Positions 48,139 to 57,925 of a stretch of DNA of 64,000 bases are shown in pieces. The stretch comes from Bacillus sp. J37. GTDB taxonomy: Bacteria > Bacillota > Bacilli > Bacillales > Bacillaceae. The first letter of the stretch is position 1; every line of letters starts with the position of its first letter. Location of the stretch: assembly GCF_000518865.1 (NCBI RefSeq), contig NZ_JAEK01000007.1:1-64000 (forward strand). The letters are read 5' to 3'. The position numbers and the translations under genes were made by a program. The notes under the pieces were generated by a model. The model did no database searches. It was not told the DNA's origin and was given only the letters and a program-made list of their open reading frames with translations.

Positions 48139-49650
48139 TTATATCGTCTTAGGCTTCATTTGTGGTTTAGCCTCATTATTTAATTTCTGAATAGCTTCTT
48201 TGCTCGTATCTACACGTTTCACAAAGATAGATAATACAATTGCTACAACATTTATGATTAAAGTAACGTAAAACGAATACTGAATACCTGCTAATAATGA
48301 CTTCTGCATCATTAAAGCCTGACTAGAAGCAGTTAATGTGGTTGGATCTACACCAGACATTAAGTTTTCTGCTTCTGATGTTGTTACAGAGTTCATGATC
48401 GTTACAAGGATAGCCGTACCAATAGAACCGGAAACTTGTTGAACTGTATTATTAACAGCTGTACCATGCGGGTTTAATACGGTTGGTAATTGATTTAACC
48501 CGTTTGTCATAATTGGCATCATAACCATTGACATCCCAAACATACGTAGGGAGTAAATGAAAATGATATGACCATAACTAGTATCTAATTGGACATGAGC
48601 TAACATGTAGGTGGAAACAGCTGTAACCGTTAGTCCTAAAACAGCAAGGACACGTGGCCCGAATTTATCAAATAACTTACCTGTAATTGGTGACATTAAC
48701 CCCATAATTATCGCACCAGGTAACATCATTAACCCTGAATCAAGAGGTGAAATACCTCTAACATTCTGCACATAAGCTGGTGTTAAAATCATTCCGGAAA
48801 ACATGGCTACTGCATTCACAATCATAATAACTGAACCCAGTGCAAACATTGGGTATTTATAAACTCGTAAATCCAATAATGGTTTCTCCATTTTCAATTG
48901 ACGAACAACGAAAACCACTAAAGCAATCACACCAGCGATCAGAGTCGTTAAAACGATTGGATCTGACCAGCCATCTGAACTTGCAGAACTGACACCATAT
49001 AAAAGACCACCAAAACCAATTGAAGATAAAACAACTGAGAAATAATCAAGCTTAGCTTCCTTGTTTTGTTCCATCACATTTTGGAATTTAAAGAACGCTA
49101 ATAATAGTGTAATAACAGCTAATGGTAAAATCATTTCAAATAGTAAACGCCAGTCATAGTGCTCAACAATATAACCTGATAAAGTTGGTCCAATTGCCGG
49201 AGCAGTAATCATAACTAATCCAAAAACACCCATTGCTGCACCACGTTTTTCACGCGGGAAGCTGACAAGCATAACATTCATTAATAAAGGTCCCATTACA
49301 GAAGAACCTGCTGCTTGAATCATACGTCCTGTAAGTAATAAACTGAAGTTAGGTGAAAATGCTGCTAATGCAGTACCTAACGTAAAGATTATCATCGATG
49401 TGATAAACAAACTGCGATTAGAAAATCTTGTGAGTAAAAAGGCCGACGCCGGAATTAATACACCACTGACAAGCATATAACCAGTAGCAAGCCATTGGAT
49501 TGTTGAATAATCCTTAATTCCCAAATCCACCATCATAGACGGCAATGCCACATTTAATAGTGAGTTATTTAAAAATGAGACGAATGCTCCTATAAATAAA
49601 ATCCCAATCATTAAATATGGGGGTTTCTTTTGTTGTAATGTTTCTTCCAT
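48139..49650 (-). CDS. MFS drug efflux transporter, DHA2 family
   Basis: A 503-aa EmrB/QacA-type transporter with fourteen predicted helices. Family features: WLATGYMLVSGVLIPASAFL near helix 2, the GRMIQAAGSSVMGPLL motif C region, and the ITAPAIGPTLSGYI antiporter motif in helix 5. It probably expels hydrophobic drugs or metabolites using the proton gradient. A TetR regulator gene lies 48 bp upstream on the same strand, forming a repressor-pump operon behind three operator palindromes. Confidence 0.9.
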   Translation of the reverse strand: MEETLQQKKPPYLMIGILFIGAFVSFLNNSLLNVALPSMMVDLGIKDYSTIQWLATGYMLVSGVLIPASAFLLTRFSNRSLFITSMIIFTLGTALAAFSPNFSLLLTGRMIQAAGSSVMGPLLMNVMLVSFPREKRGAAMGVFGLVMITAPAIGPTLSGYIVEHYDWRLLFEMILPLAVITLLLAFFKFQNVMEQNKEAKLDYFSVVLSSIGFGGLLYGVSSASSDGWSDPIVLTTLIAGVIALVVFVVRQLKMEKPLLDLRVYKYPMFALGSVIMIVNAVAMFSGMILTPAYVQNVRGISPLDSGLMMLPGAIIMGLMSPITGKLFDKFGPRVLAVLGLTVTAVSTYMLAHVQLDTSYGHIIFIYSLRMFGMSMVMMPIMTNGLNQLPTVLNPHGTAVNNTVQQVSGSIGTAILVTIMNSVTTSEAENLMSGVDPTTLTASSQALMMQKSLLAGIQYSFYVTLIINVVAIVLSIFVKRVDTSKEAIQKLNNEAKPQMKPKTI

Positions 49651-49680
49651 TATAAAACCTTCTTTCCTATCGTAATACTT

Positions 49681-50298
49681 TTAGTATTCTTTCTTATAAA
49701 GTCCTCTTTTAAGTAACTCAATTTGTGCCATATAAGTTCTTAGCGCTTCTTCATTTGTTAAATCCTGACCAAACACATGAACAAAATTTTGAGAGGTGAT
49801 TGATCTTAGAATTTTAACAACCTGCTGCAGTTCTTCTTCATCTTTAATATTCAACTGGTCCCGATTGATTAAAGCTAGGATGCTTTCATACTGCTTTTTC
49901 TTGTTTTCGTACATATGATCTGCCAGTTTGTTTTCCAACTTGTAATTCATATTGAGAAACACATTTTTAAAGAAGTTTTTATACTCCTGCTTTCTTTGAT
50001 TCTTAATCACTAATTGAAACAATTCAATGAACGCCTCAAATATATCTCCGTTTTTGTCCTTTAATATCGTGATAAATCGTTCATTATTTCTTTGTATCAA
50101 CTGGTTTGTTAGATAATAAAATAAATCCTCTTTATCCTCAAAATATTGATAAAAGCTGCCTCTGGGTATTCCGGCACTTTTAATAATATTAGCAATAGAT
50201 GCTTCATGTAGGGGAACTCTGGAAAACTCCTCTTTTGCAGCTTGAATTAATGTATCTTGTTTTTCTTTTGATATTTGAAAAAATGTTTGTTTAGGCAT
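49681..50298 (-). CDS. TetR family repressor
   Basis: This 205-aa repressor has an N-terminal helix-turn-helix (KEEFSRVPLHEASIANIIKSAGIPRGSFYQYFEDKEDLFYYL) and an all-helical ligand domain. The start at 50298 follows GAGGAAG by 6 nt; a start 7 codons earlier is less likely. It is co-directional with, and upstream of, the DHA2 pump, and three near-identical palindromes lie in its promoter, so it probably represses both genes until a pump substrate binds. Confidence 0.9.
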   Translation of the reverse strand: MPKQTFFQISKEKQDTLIQAAKEEFSRVPLHEASIANIIKSAGIPRGSFYQYFEDKEDLFYYLTNQLIQRNNERFITILKDKNGDIFEAFIELFQLVIKNQRKQEYKNFFKNVFLNMNYKLENKLADHMYENKKKQYESILALINRDQLNIKDEEELQQVVKILRSITSQNFVHVFGQDLTNEEALRTYMAQIELLKRGLYKKEY

Positions 50299-50320
50299 AT
50301 TACACTTCCTCTCCAACAAA

Positions 50321-50405
50321 GTGACACTGTGTCACAATCGACCGCAAGAGAAATTATATAATGACACGGTGTCATAAGTCAATAGAAATAGTGACATGTT
50401 GTCAC
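50321..50405. promoter_or_regulatory. Three operator palindromes of the TetR-pump operon
   Basis: Three 15-bp palindromes share RTGACA...TGTCAY: GTGACACTGTGTCAC (50321-50335), ATGACACGGTGTCAT (50361-50375) and GTGACATGTTGTCAC (50391-50405). Centres are 40 and 30 bp apart, close to whole helical turns, placing all sites on one face of the DNA. Confidence 0.85.
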
Positions 50406-50456
50406 TTTATTTTTTAAAAAGAAAATAGAAAGCCTAAAAACCTTAGTTTATGGTTT

Positions 50457-50687
50457 TTAGGCGTCTGTAATAGTATGAAGATAGCTAAATCCCTTATTCG
50501 ATACTTCAGCATTAAGGACATTCCCTAAGTTTGTCCTCATTAAGTGCCCTTCACTATATAGTTCTTCGCAAATTCTCCCAAACTCTTCTATTGTGAGATG
50601 ACACTCTTCTGCGGATGGTATTTGTCCATTTATTAAGGAAGATAAAATAACTGCTTTTGCATTTTGGTTGTATAGGCTCTCGTGCAT
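50457..50687 (-). CDS. YjcQ-like small winged-helix protein
   Basis: A 76-aa protein whose pattern (KAVILSSLINGQIPSAEECHLTIEEFGRICEELYSEGHL...VSNKGFSYL) resembles the YjcQ family of small winged-helix proteins, often phage-linked and of unknown function. The start at 50687 follows AAGGAGGTG. No phage genes are nearby. The assignment is by pattern only. Confidence 0.6.
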   Translation of the reverse strand: MHESLYNQNAKAVILSSLINGQIPSAEECHLTIEEFGRICEELYSEGHLMRTNLGNVLNAEVSNKGFSYLHTITDA

Positions 50688-50803
50688 TAGGTACACCTCC
50701 TTCAGCACCAGTATGTAACAGAGGTGGGGGGAGATATACCTTCCTTACGTAGTAAGCTATTGATTCTTATGACATACTTAAAGACCCAAAACCTATCTAA
50801 TCG

Positions 50804-52498
50804 TTATACTTTGAATTTACTTATTAACCTTTGTAAATCCTCCGCCAACGCAGATAGACTGTTTGCTGACGCTGTTATCTCTTCCATAGAAGCCAATTGT
50901 TCCTCAGCAGATGCCGCTACATTCTGGGAGTGCTCTGCAGTATCAGCTGATATGCTAGCAATTCCATTTGCAGTAGCTGACACTTGCTCTGTGCTAGCTG
51001 AAATTTCTTGTGCTGTTGCAGCCATATTTTGAATTTCACCTGAAAGCTTATTCATGAATATAAGAATTTCATGAAAATTGTCTTGTGTTTGCTGCACGAT
51101 ATTAAGTCCTTCTGCTACCTCTGAAGAAACTTGTTCCATTGACTGGTTAGATCGAGTCATATCCTGCTGAATTTCTACTATTAGACCTGAAATTTGTGAA
51201 GATGACTGTTCTGACTGTTCTGCTAATTTTCTAACTTCATCCGCAACTACTGCAAACCCCTTTCCATGTTCACCTGCTCTTGCTGCTTCGATTGCAGCAT
51301 TTAAAGCAAGCAGGTTGGTCTGCCCTGCGATTGAAGAAATAGCTTTTGTTATTTCACCAATCTCTCTTGATCGGTTCTCCAAAGACTTAATGACATCGCC
51401 ACTTACGGAGACAGATTTGCTGATGGACTGAATTTGCATGACCGTTTTTTCTACAAAAGTTCCTCCTTCTTTGGCTTTAGTAGTCGCCTCTGAACTGGAC
51501 TCTGATATAGAAAGAGCGCTGTCTGCAATTGATTGAACTCCTCTTGCGACTTCATCTAAAGCTGTAGAACTTTCCTGAACACTTATAGTTGAACTTTCTG
51601 CTCCACTTGCTACTTTCTGAATTGAATCAGTAATTGTTTCAGTTGCCTTACTTGTTTCTTCTGAACTCGCAGTCAACTCTTCAGCAGAAGATGCAACTTG
51701 TTCAGATGTAACGATTACTTCATTTAATAGTTTTTTTAAATCATCTGCCATTAGGTTATAACTGTTTGTAAGGGTACTCAACTCATCACCAGTCTGATCT
51801 TCAATCCTAGTCGTAAAGTTTCCTTCACCCGCAAGTAGCATCGCAGAGGTTACTTTGGCTAAACGCTTTTTTATTCTATTTGTAAACAAGTACACCACTA
51901 TACTAGCTAACAAAATACTGACTACTAGCACTAGTGAAAATATTTTCATAAAACCATCGAGTATTCCTTTAATAATTTCTTGAGATGCTCCTACATAAAA
52001 AATCCCGATTACCTCTCCGCCGGCATCATTAATCGGCATATACGCAGTTTGGTATATACTCCCTGCTACATTTGCCTCACCATAGTAGTTTTCACCTTTT
52101 TTTAAAACAACATCAGCAACCTCTTTTGAAACTTGGGTACCTATTGCACGTTCACCGTTCTGCATAACATTTGTCGCAATTCTTGTATCATACTGAAACA
52201 AAGTGACTGTATCACCCGTATCTTCTCCGATATTATCGATAAATTCATAGTTGTCGTTCATTAATGTATCGCCTTTGTAAAGCTTCTTATTTTTAACTTC
52301 CCAGTCACCGGGATAGTTATTATCTAAATACCTGTAGGCAAGTTCCAAGTCACCTTTCGCCTTTTCAGTAGCAAATGCTTCAATACCTGAAGTAATTTCT
52401 TTTACTACAACGAACCCAATAACAGTTGATAACAATATAATTATACCTAGAACCATCATATTAATTTTAGTCCCAAGCTTAAACTTCAAACTTTTCAT
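50804..52498 (-). CDS. Methyl-accepting chemotaxis protein
   Basis: This 564-aa transmembrane chemoreceptor has helix 1 at about residues 12-32, an extracellular single-Cache-like sensor (about 33-185, including [14 protein letters not shown] and [20 protein letters not shown]), helix 2 at about 187-208, a HAMP domain, and a long cytoplasmic coiled coil with the CheA/CheW hairpin tip [46 protein letters not shown]. The ligand is unknown. It stands alone, which is common for such receptors. Confidence 0.93.
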   Translation of the reverse strand: MKSLKFKLGTKINMMVLGIIILLSTVIGFVVVKEITSGIEAFATEKAKGDLELAYRYLDNNYPGDWEVKNKKLYKGDTLMNDNYEFIDNIGEDTGDTVTLFQYDTRIATNVMQNGERAIGTQVSKEVADVVLKKGENYYGEANVAGSIYQTAYMPINDAGGEVIGIFYVGASQEIIKGILDGFMKIFSLVLVVSILLASIVVYLFTNRIKKRLAKVTSAMLLAGEGNFTTRIEDQTGDELSTLTNSYNLMADDLKKLLNEVIVTSEQVASSAEELTASSEETSKATETITDSIQKVASGAESSTISVQESSTALDEVARGVQSIADSALSISESSSEATTKAKEGGTFVEKTVMQIQSISKSVSVSGDVIKSLENRSREIGEITKAISSIAGQTNLLALNAAIEAARAGEHGKGFAVVADEVRKLAEQSEQSSSQISGLIVEIQQDMTRSNQSMEQVSSEVAEGLNIVQQTQDNFHEILIFMNKLSGEIQNMAATAQEISASTEQVSATANGIASISADTAEHSQNVAASAEEQLASMEEITASANSLSALAEDLQRLISKFKV

Positions 52499-52620
52499 CT
52501 GATATATACTCCCTTTTCATTAGATAGTATATATATCGGTTTCAAACGAAGAAAGGTTAATGAATTTGTTTAGAAATTTACAATAGAGCTGTAAGGAAGT
52601 GGATTCTTTTACAAGCAAAA

Positions 52621-52663
52621 AAAATAGCAAGGGCCTGAGATCAACTCAAACCCTTGCTATTTT
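52621..52663 (-). terminator. Terminator after tRNA-Arg
   Basis: AAAATAGCAAGGG and CCCTTGCTATTTT form a 13-bp stem, extended inward by TGAG/CTCA, right after the tRNA 3' end. Confidence 0.9.
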
Positions 52664-52665
52664 GA

Positions 52666-52741
52666 CGCGCTCGAAGGGATTCGAACCCCCGACAGACGTG
52701 GTACCGGAAACCACCGCTCTATCCAACTGAGCTACGAGCGC
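52666..52741 (-). tRNA. tRNA-Arg (anticodon CCG)
   Basis: The 76-nt sequence folds as a full cloverleaf: acceptor GCGCTCG/CGAGCGC, D-stem GCTC/GAGC, anticodon stem GTGGT/ACCAC with loop TTCCGGT, and T-arm with GGTTCGAAT. The anticodon CCG reads CGG. CCA is not encoded. Bacillus subtilis also has a single tRNA-Arg gene near clpP. Confidence 0.95.
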
Positions 52742-52908
52742 ACAATAATATGTCAGTACGAAAAATTATACGGCAACTTCCACTTAATTTCAACTGTCTT
52801 TTCAAGTATTTAGCTGGAAAAGGCTCCAGATCATTTCAAATACAGAGTTCTAACTAACTCTATCATAAGCATATTTTACTTTATAGGTAAAAAGAAAGGG
52901 GTTGGAGT

Positions 52909-53361
52909 ATGACATTTTACTCATTGTTATTAGTGATCCATATTGTTGCGGCTGTAGTTGGACTTGGTGCCAGTTTTGGAATGCCTGTTTTAATGAGCAG
53001 TGTTAAAACTGTTCCACAAGCAAAGTTTGCGTTTGCTGTTTCAAAAGGGATTGAAAAGTTTGCAAAGGTTGGGAGTATTACATTATTGATTACTGGGATC
53101 ATCATGGCCATTATTCAGCCTTATTTATTTAAAGAAATTTGGTATATTGCCTCCCTTGTCATTTATGTCGCTGTTCAGCCAATAGCAGCAGGTTTATTAC
53201 CGAAAAAAGCAAAGCTACAAATGAAAACCCTTGAAAACTATCAAGGAGAGGAACTTCCTGATGAATACAATACTCTTGCTAAGGAATCTGTTCCATTAAA
53301 TAATGTTTTACATATCGCAGCTATTGTTTTAATCATATTGATGACAATAAAGCCTTTTTAA
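52909..53361 (+). CDS. DUF2269 family membrane protein
   Basis: A 150-aa membrane protein with four predicted helices and conserved His residues at the membrane edge (LLLVIHIVAAVVGLGASFGMPVLM and LNNVLHIAAIVLIILM). This pattern fits DUF2269 (predicted integral membrane, perhaps heme-binding). Function is unknown. AAAGGGG precedes the ATG, and a terminator follows. Confidence 0.75.
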   Translation: MTFYSLLLVIHIVAAVVGLGASFGMPVLMSSVKTVPQAKFAFAVSKGIEKFAKVGSITLLITGIIMAIIQPYLFKEIWYIASLVIYVAVQPIAAGLLPKKAKLQMKTLENYQGEELPDEYNTLAKESVPLNNVLHIAAIVLIILMTIKPF

Positions 53362-53371
53362 TTTGTATATG

Positions 53372-53399
53372 ATGCAGCATCAAAAGGTGCTGCATTCTT
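53372..53399 (+). terminator. Terminator after the DUF2269 gene
   Basis: ATGCAGCA and TGCTGCAT form an 8-bp stem with an 8-nt loop, followed by TCTTT. Confidence 0.75.
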
Positions 53400-53527
53400 T
53401 CATGCGTTTGAAATCAGAAAAATGTGGGAAACATGATTACATGTTATGCTATTACCATACATAGGATAGTAAGAGGAACACATGGATATCCCTACTTAAA
53501 ATTCATTGTGCTGCTTTGGTCTTTTCG

Positions 53528-53544
53528 TTTGACCTTTATTGACC
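53528..53544. promoter_or_regulatory. CtsR operator upstream of clpP
   Basis: TTTGACC-TTT-ATTGACC is the CtsR heptad direct repeat (complement of GGTCAAA-N3-GGTCAAA, one mismatch). The second half-site is also the TTGACC -35 element of a promoter whose -10 would be ATACAT at 53562, so CtsR would block clpP transcription until heat or protein stress. Confidence 0.85.
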
Positions 53545-53679
53545 TTAGTTGTATGATGGAGATACATAAAGTTTTACCTTTTGTTTTATGTCTATGTGTT
53601 AAGTCTTAAAGGATTACATAGTATCTACATTTTCCTTTAAGACGAAAAATCTTTCTTATATTAAAGGAGGAATACAAAA

Positions 53680-54273
53680 ATGAATTTAATCCCTACAGTT
53701 ATTGAACAAACAAACCGTGGTGAGCGTGCTTATGACATCTACTCCCGTCTTTTAAAAGACCGTATCATTATGCTGGGTAGTGGTATTGACGATAATGTGG
53801 CGAACTCCATCGTTTCTCAGCTGCTTTTCCTGGAAGCAGAAGATCCAGAGAAGGATATCTCAATCTACATTAACAGCCCGGGTGGATCCATTACAGCTGG
53901 TATGGCTATCTATGATACAATGCAGTTTATTAAGCCAAGTGTATCAACAATTTGTATCGGTATGGCTGCTTCAATGGGTGCATTCTTACTTGCAGCTGGA
54001 GACAAAGGAAAACGTTATGCTCTTCCTAACTCTGAAGTTATGATTCACCAACCGCTTGGTGGTGCTCAAGGTCAGGCAACTGAAATCGAGATTGCTGCAA
54101 AACGTATCTTGTTCCTGCGTGATAAATTGAACAAAATCCTATCTGATCGTACTGGTCAATCATTAGATGTGATCGAGCGTGATACAGAGCGTGATAATTT
54201 TATGACAGCTGAACGTGCGCTTGAGTATGGTTTAATTGATAAAGTATTGGATCGTAATACGTTAGGGAAATAA
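53680..54273 (+). CDS. clpP: ATP-dependent Clp protease proteolytic subunit
   Basis: This 197-aa serine protease forms the tetradecameric ClpP chamber, fed by ClpX or ClpC, and degrades tmRNA-tagged proteins among others. The catalytic triad is Ser98 ([11 protein letters not shown]), His123 (MIHQPLGG) and Asp172. The conserved [28 protein letters not shown] start and [18 protein letters not shown] oxyanion region are intact. AAAGGAGG precedes the ATG; a CtsR operator is upstream and a terminator downstream. Confidence 0.98.
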   Translation: MNLIPTVIEQTNRGERAYDIYSRLLKDRIIMLGSGIDDNVANSIVSQLLFLEAEDPEKDISIYINSPGGSITAGMAIYDTMQFIKPSVSTICIGMAASMGAFLLAAGDKGKRYALPNSEVMIHQPLGGAQGQATEIEIAAKRILFLRDKLNKILSDRTGQSLDVIERDTERDNFMTAERALEYGLIDKVLDRNTLGK

Positions 54274-54280
54274 AAGTAAT

Positions 54281-54320
54281 AACAGGCTAAAAACCTCATT
54301 GGTTTAGCCTGTTTTTTATT
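54281..54320 (+). terminator. Terminator after clpP
   Basis: AACAGGCTAAA and TTTAGCCTGTT form an 11-bp stem, followed by TTTTTATTT. It also lies before the convergent dctM end. Confidence 0.92.
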
Positions 54321-54342
54321 TAGGATACATTTAATTTGAATA

Positions 54343-55620
54343 TTATTCTGTAAACCAACCTAAAGGAACGGTCACAATTTCGGGGAATAATACTAATAGT
54401 AATAAAATTCCCATTTGAACTAATAAAAATGGCAAAATTCCCTTAGTAATATCAATAATACTAATTTTACTAATTCCACAACCAATATAAAGTACCGTTC
54501 CGATTGGTGGGGTAATAAGTCCAATTGATAGATTAATAACCATTAGTAGTCCAAAGTATACAGGATCGATTCCTACTGCTGTCACTACAGGAAGCAGAAC
54601 TGGTGTAAAAATCAGAATGGCAGGTGTTAAATCCATTACACAACCTACTACCAGTAAGAAGAGCATAATAAATAATAATAAAACAGTCGGATTAGATGTT
54701 AATCCACTTAAAAATTCAACCAGTTCACGCGGAATTTGTGCAACAGTAATTGCATAACCTGATACTACTGCCGTAGATGCAACAAACATAACAATACCTG
54801 TAGTTTTTGCTGTCCCAACAAATACTTCTGTTAACTGTCTCCATTTTATTTCTTTATAGAAGAAGCTTATAATTAATGCATAAACTGCTGCAACTACCCC
54901 GGCCTCTGTTGGAGTGAAAATTCCCCCCCGAAGCCCGACAATAATAATAACCGGTAGTAAAAGAGCCCAAAATGCACCTTTAAAGGCTTTCCACTTTTGT
55001 TTTGCATTGGCCTTTGGCATTGTTTCACTGTTGTCCTTCTTGGAAACAAAAAACCATACTATTACAAGACCCATGGCAATTAAAACTCCAGGAACAATTC
55101 CTGCCATAAATAACTGAGTGATTGAAACACCACCAACAACTCCAAATAAAATCATCGGTATACTTGGAGGAATGATTGTTCCAATAATGCCAGTTGCAGC
55201 AACTAGCCCGGTAGATGAGTTTTTGTTATATCCCTTTGCGATCATCATTGGAATGAGAATCGCTCCTAAAGCAGCCGTGTCTGCAACCGCTGATCCTGAT
55301 AACCCAGCAAAAATCACACCGGACATAATAACAACGTAACCTAGCCCACCTCTTATATGTCCAACAAATGCACTTGCAAATTCAACAATTCTTCTTGATA
55401 CACCACCTGCATTCATTATTTCTCCAGTAAGGATAAAGAAGGGAATTGCCATCAGTGAAAAATTATTTGCTCCTTTTACTAAATAGTCACCAAGAATTCC
55501 TGTATCAAACAAACCTAACACTGCTAACATGACAATCGCACTGCTAAGCATGGAAATGGCTACAGGCGCCCCTATAAGCAGGAAAAGAAATAAAGAAATA
55601 ATAAACACCAAAATCATCAT
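54343..55620 (-). CDS. dctM: TRAP transporter large permease (DctM)
   Basis: The 425-aa membrane subunit of a tripartite ATP-independent periplasmic-type transporter, with about twelve helices. Motifs: FFILTGEIMNAGGVSRRIVEFA, GLSGSAVADTAALGAILIPMM, TGIIGTIIPPSIPMILFGV and LTPPIGTVLYIGCGI. The start at 55620 overlaps the dctQ stop as ATGA with AAAGGAGG just upstream. With DctP and DctQ it imports an organic or sugar acid using a sodium gradient. Confidence 0.93.
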   Translation of the reverse strand: MMILVFIISLFLFLLIGAPVAISMLSSAIVMLAVLGLFDTGILGDYLVKGANNFSLMAIPFFILTGEIMNAGGVSRRIVEFASAFVGHIRGGLGYVVIMSGVIFAGLSGSAVADTAALGAILIPMMIAKGYNKNSSTGLVAATGIIGTIIPPSIPMILFGVVGGVSITQLFMAGIVPGVLIAMGLVIVWFFVSKKDNSETMPKANAKQKWKAFKGAFWALLLPVIIIVGLRGGIFTPTEAGVVAAVYALIISFFYKEIKWRQLTEVFVGTAKTTGIVMFVASTAVVSGYAITVAQIPRELVEFLSGLTSNPTVLLLFIMLFLLVVGCVMDLTPAILIFTPVLLPVVTAVGIDPVYFGLLMVINLSIGLITPPIGTVLYIGCGISKISIIDITKGILPFLLVQMGILLLLVLFPEIVTVPLGWFTE

Positions 55621-56132
55621 TCTGTTCTTCCTCCTTTCCCTTCTGTTTTTGCCCATTCAGGAGCATCTTGATTGAAAAAGGTAAATCGAATCGTTTGAAT
55701 AGCTGTAATGATGATCATTAGAATAGAAGCAACAACACCTGCTAAATAAAAAACAGCTTCCGGAATCCCAGTTGCAGGACCTGTTACCAACTTATTAAGC
55801 TCCATCATTTTGAAGAGACCGTCTAAAAAGAGAATTAAAACAAAGACAGTTAAAGAATTTGCTAATAGATAAAGGATCTTTTGAAACCTTTTAGGAACCT
55901 TACTAATTACAAGATCTACCCCAAGATGTCCTTTCTCTTTTGAAGCAACAATCGCCCCTAAAAACACGATCCACACAAACAAATAACGTGCTAGTTCCTC
56001 AGACCATGTAATCCCTGAGCTAAAGGCATAGCGTAAAACAACATTTAAAAACACAAGTGATACCATTGATACAAGAACCAATACAATAATACCGTTTAAT
56101 AGGCTGTTGAGAGTTTTCAACAATTTGACCAT
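55617..56132 (-). CDS. dctQ: TRAP transporter small permease (DctQ)
   Basis: A 171-aa four-helix DctQ subunit with the typical SLVFLNVVLRYAFSSGITWSEELARYLFVWIVFLGAI stretch and KGHLGVDLVI. It lies 40 bp after dctP and overlaps dctM by 4 bp. Confidence 0.92.
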   Translation of the reverse strand: MVKLLKTLNSLLNGIIVLVLVSMVSLVFLNVVLRYAFSSGITWSEELARYLFVWIVFLGAIVASKEKGHLGVDLVISKVPKRFQKILYLLANSLTVFVLILFLDGLFKMMELNKLVTGPATGIPEAVFYLAGVVASILMIIITAIQTIRFTFFNQDAPEWAKTEGKGGRTE

Positions 56133-56172
56133 CTGATTTCACCTCTCAAAAATCATTATGAATCTATAAAAC

Positions 56173-57204
56173 TCAACTTATTTTCTCTTTTTCATTTTCA
56201 ATTAATTGAATAAATTCTTCTGCCCAATCATATTTTTCATATAACTCTTGATAAACAGGCTCCATTGATTCTCTTAAATCCTTCATGAATTTCTCATCAG
56301 GAACAATAATTTCAATTCCTTCACCCTTTAATTCTTCTTTTACTTTTTCTTCTGTTTCCTGAAGTAATTCCCACTCATATTGTGCAGATTCCTGTGCTGC
56401 CTCAAGAACAATATTCTTTGTTTCGTCGTCTAATCCATCAAAGAACTCTTTATTCATTAGGTATACATTGGGACTAAACATATGGTTTGTTTCCACAACA
56501 TGACTTTGAACTTCATATAAGCCTGACTCTTTCAAGGTTGCATATGGATTTTCCTGTCCATCAATAACACCCTGTTCAAGTGCAGTGAATACCTCCGATA
56601 GTGCAAGTGGTTGAACGTTTACACCCATAGCCTTACCTGTATTGATAAATATCGGAATATTAGGCATTCTAAGACGCAATCCTTTAAACTCGTCGTAATT
56701 TTCAATTGCTCGATTTGATGAAACGACACGGAATCCGTTTGCCGTCCAAGCAATCGGCTCAACCCCTAGTTCACGAAAGGATTTAGCGATTTCATCTCCT
56801 ACTTTCCCATTCAAGATCTGGTTTGCTTGTTCATAGCTATCAAATAAATATGGCCATTCCACTGCACCTATTTTAGGGTTGGCAGTTTGCAATCCCATTC
56901 CAGTTATCGCCATTTGAATAGAGCCAATTCGTGCTCCGCTAGTAAACTGAGCTTCATCTCCAAGTTCATTAGCTGGATAGATTTCTACTTTATATTTACC
57001 GTTAGTCTTTTCTTCAATTAAAGGTTTAAATTTCTCTAATAACGCAATATTCTGCGGGTGTGTTTCGGAAAAATAATGTGCTATTTTTATTGTTGTAATC
57101 CCTTCTGAGTTCGCCTTACCAGCTGTTTCCAAGAGGTTACAACCAGTAGTAATAAAAAGGAGTGTTGCTGTGATTATCCCGATTATAAACGCTTTCATTT
57201 TCAT
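56173..57204 (-). CDS. dctP: TRAP transporter substrate-binding lipoprotein (DctP)
   Basis: A 343-aa solute-binding protein of the DctP family. The lipobox ITTGC puts the lipidated Cys at residue 22, anchoring it outside the membrane. KIAHYFSETHPQNIALLEKF, the RLRMPNIPIFINTGKAMGVNVQPLALSEVFTALEQGVIDGQENP region with the carboxylate-binding Arg, and the helical C terminus match the family. The start at 57204 has GGAGGG upstream. The likely substrate is a hexuronate or keto-sugar acid, inferred from the KDG/KDPG genes in the operon. Confidence 0.92.
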   Translation of the reverse strand: MKMKAFIIGIITATLLFITTGCNLLETAGKANSEGITTIKIAHYFSETHPQNIALLEKFKPLIEEKTNGKYKVEIYPANELGDEAQFTSGARIGSIQMAITGMGLQTANPKIGAVEWPYLFDSYEQANQILNGKVGDEIAKSFRELGVEPIAWTANGFRVVSSNRAIENYDEFKGLRLRMPNIPIFINTGKAMGVNVQPLALSEVFTALEQGVIDGQENPYATLKESGLYEVQSHVVETNHMFSPNVYLMNKEFFDGLDDETKNIVLEAAQESAQYEWELLQETEEKVKEELKGEGIEIIVPDEKFMKDLRESMEPVYQELYEKYDWAEEFIQLIENEKEKIS

Positions 57205-57265
57205 TAAAAGCCCTCCTATTCCGTAAAGGTGGCAGGTCACATTCTTGTATCCTGCACACCTACTA

Positions 57266-57904
57266 TCAATCTCTTGCTTTACGGACTGCTTCCACGAATT
57301 GTGCAGCTTTTTCTTCTAATTCAATAAAATACTGATTATCCATTGTCTTCTTTGTATTTACTAGAGAGCTTCCTATCCCTGCTGCTACCGCTCCCGCTTT
57401 TATATATTCTCCAACATTATGAATATCAAGCCCCCCTGTTGGCATTAATGGAATTTGTGGCATCGGCCCATGTATATCCTTCAAATAACTTGGCCCAAAT
57501 ACATTTGCAGGAAAAACCTTAATGATATCAGCACCATTTTCATAGGCTGTTAAAATTTCCGTTGGTGTTAAAGCTCCTGGAATACTGATCACACCATAGC
57601 GCTTTGTTATTTTAATTGTTTCAACATTTACTGTAGGAGAGAAGATAAACTTAGCCCCAGCTATAATAGCTGCACGTGCTGTCTCGGGGTCCAGAACAGT
57701 ACCGGCACCAACTATTACCTCATCCCCCATCTCATATGAAACTCTTTCAATTAATTCTAGTACTCTAGGAGTTTCAACCGTAATTTCTAGTGTCTTCACA
57801 CCCCCGGCTTTTAAAGCCTTTGCAATGGGAACGATATTTTCAGGCTTCGCTCCTCTAATGACTGCAGCAATACCATTTTCCTTAATACGTTCTTTTAAAC
57901 TCAT
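57266..57904 (-). CDS. eda: KDPG / KHG aldolase (Eda)
   Basis: This 212-aa class I aldolase splits 2-keto-3-deoxy-6-phosphogluconate into pyruvate and glyceraldehyde-3-phosphate. It has the catalytic Glu in TLEITVETPR, VIVGAGTVLDPETARAAI, the Schiff-base Lys in FIFSPT / ADIIKVFPANVFGPSYLKDI, and MPTGGLDIHNVGEYIKAGAVAAGIGSSL. It lies between dctP and kdgK. Confidence 0.92.
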   Translation of the reverse strand: MSLKERIKENGIAAVIRGAKPENIVPIAKALKAGGVKTLEITVETPRVLELIERVSYEMGDEVIVGAGTVLDPETARAAIIAGAKFIFSPTVNVETIKITKRYGVISIPGALTPTEILTAYENGADIIKVFPANVFGPSYLKDIHGPMPQIPLMPTGGLDIHNVGEYIKAGAVAAGIGSSLVNTKKTMDNQYFIELEEKAAQFVEAVRKARD

Positions 57905-57925
57905 CTACATTCACCATCCTTTATT

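Noticed and set aside
53424-53609. 61-codon frame upstream of clpP
   Set aside because: It covers the CtsR operator and clpP promoter and lacks a ribosome binding site.
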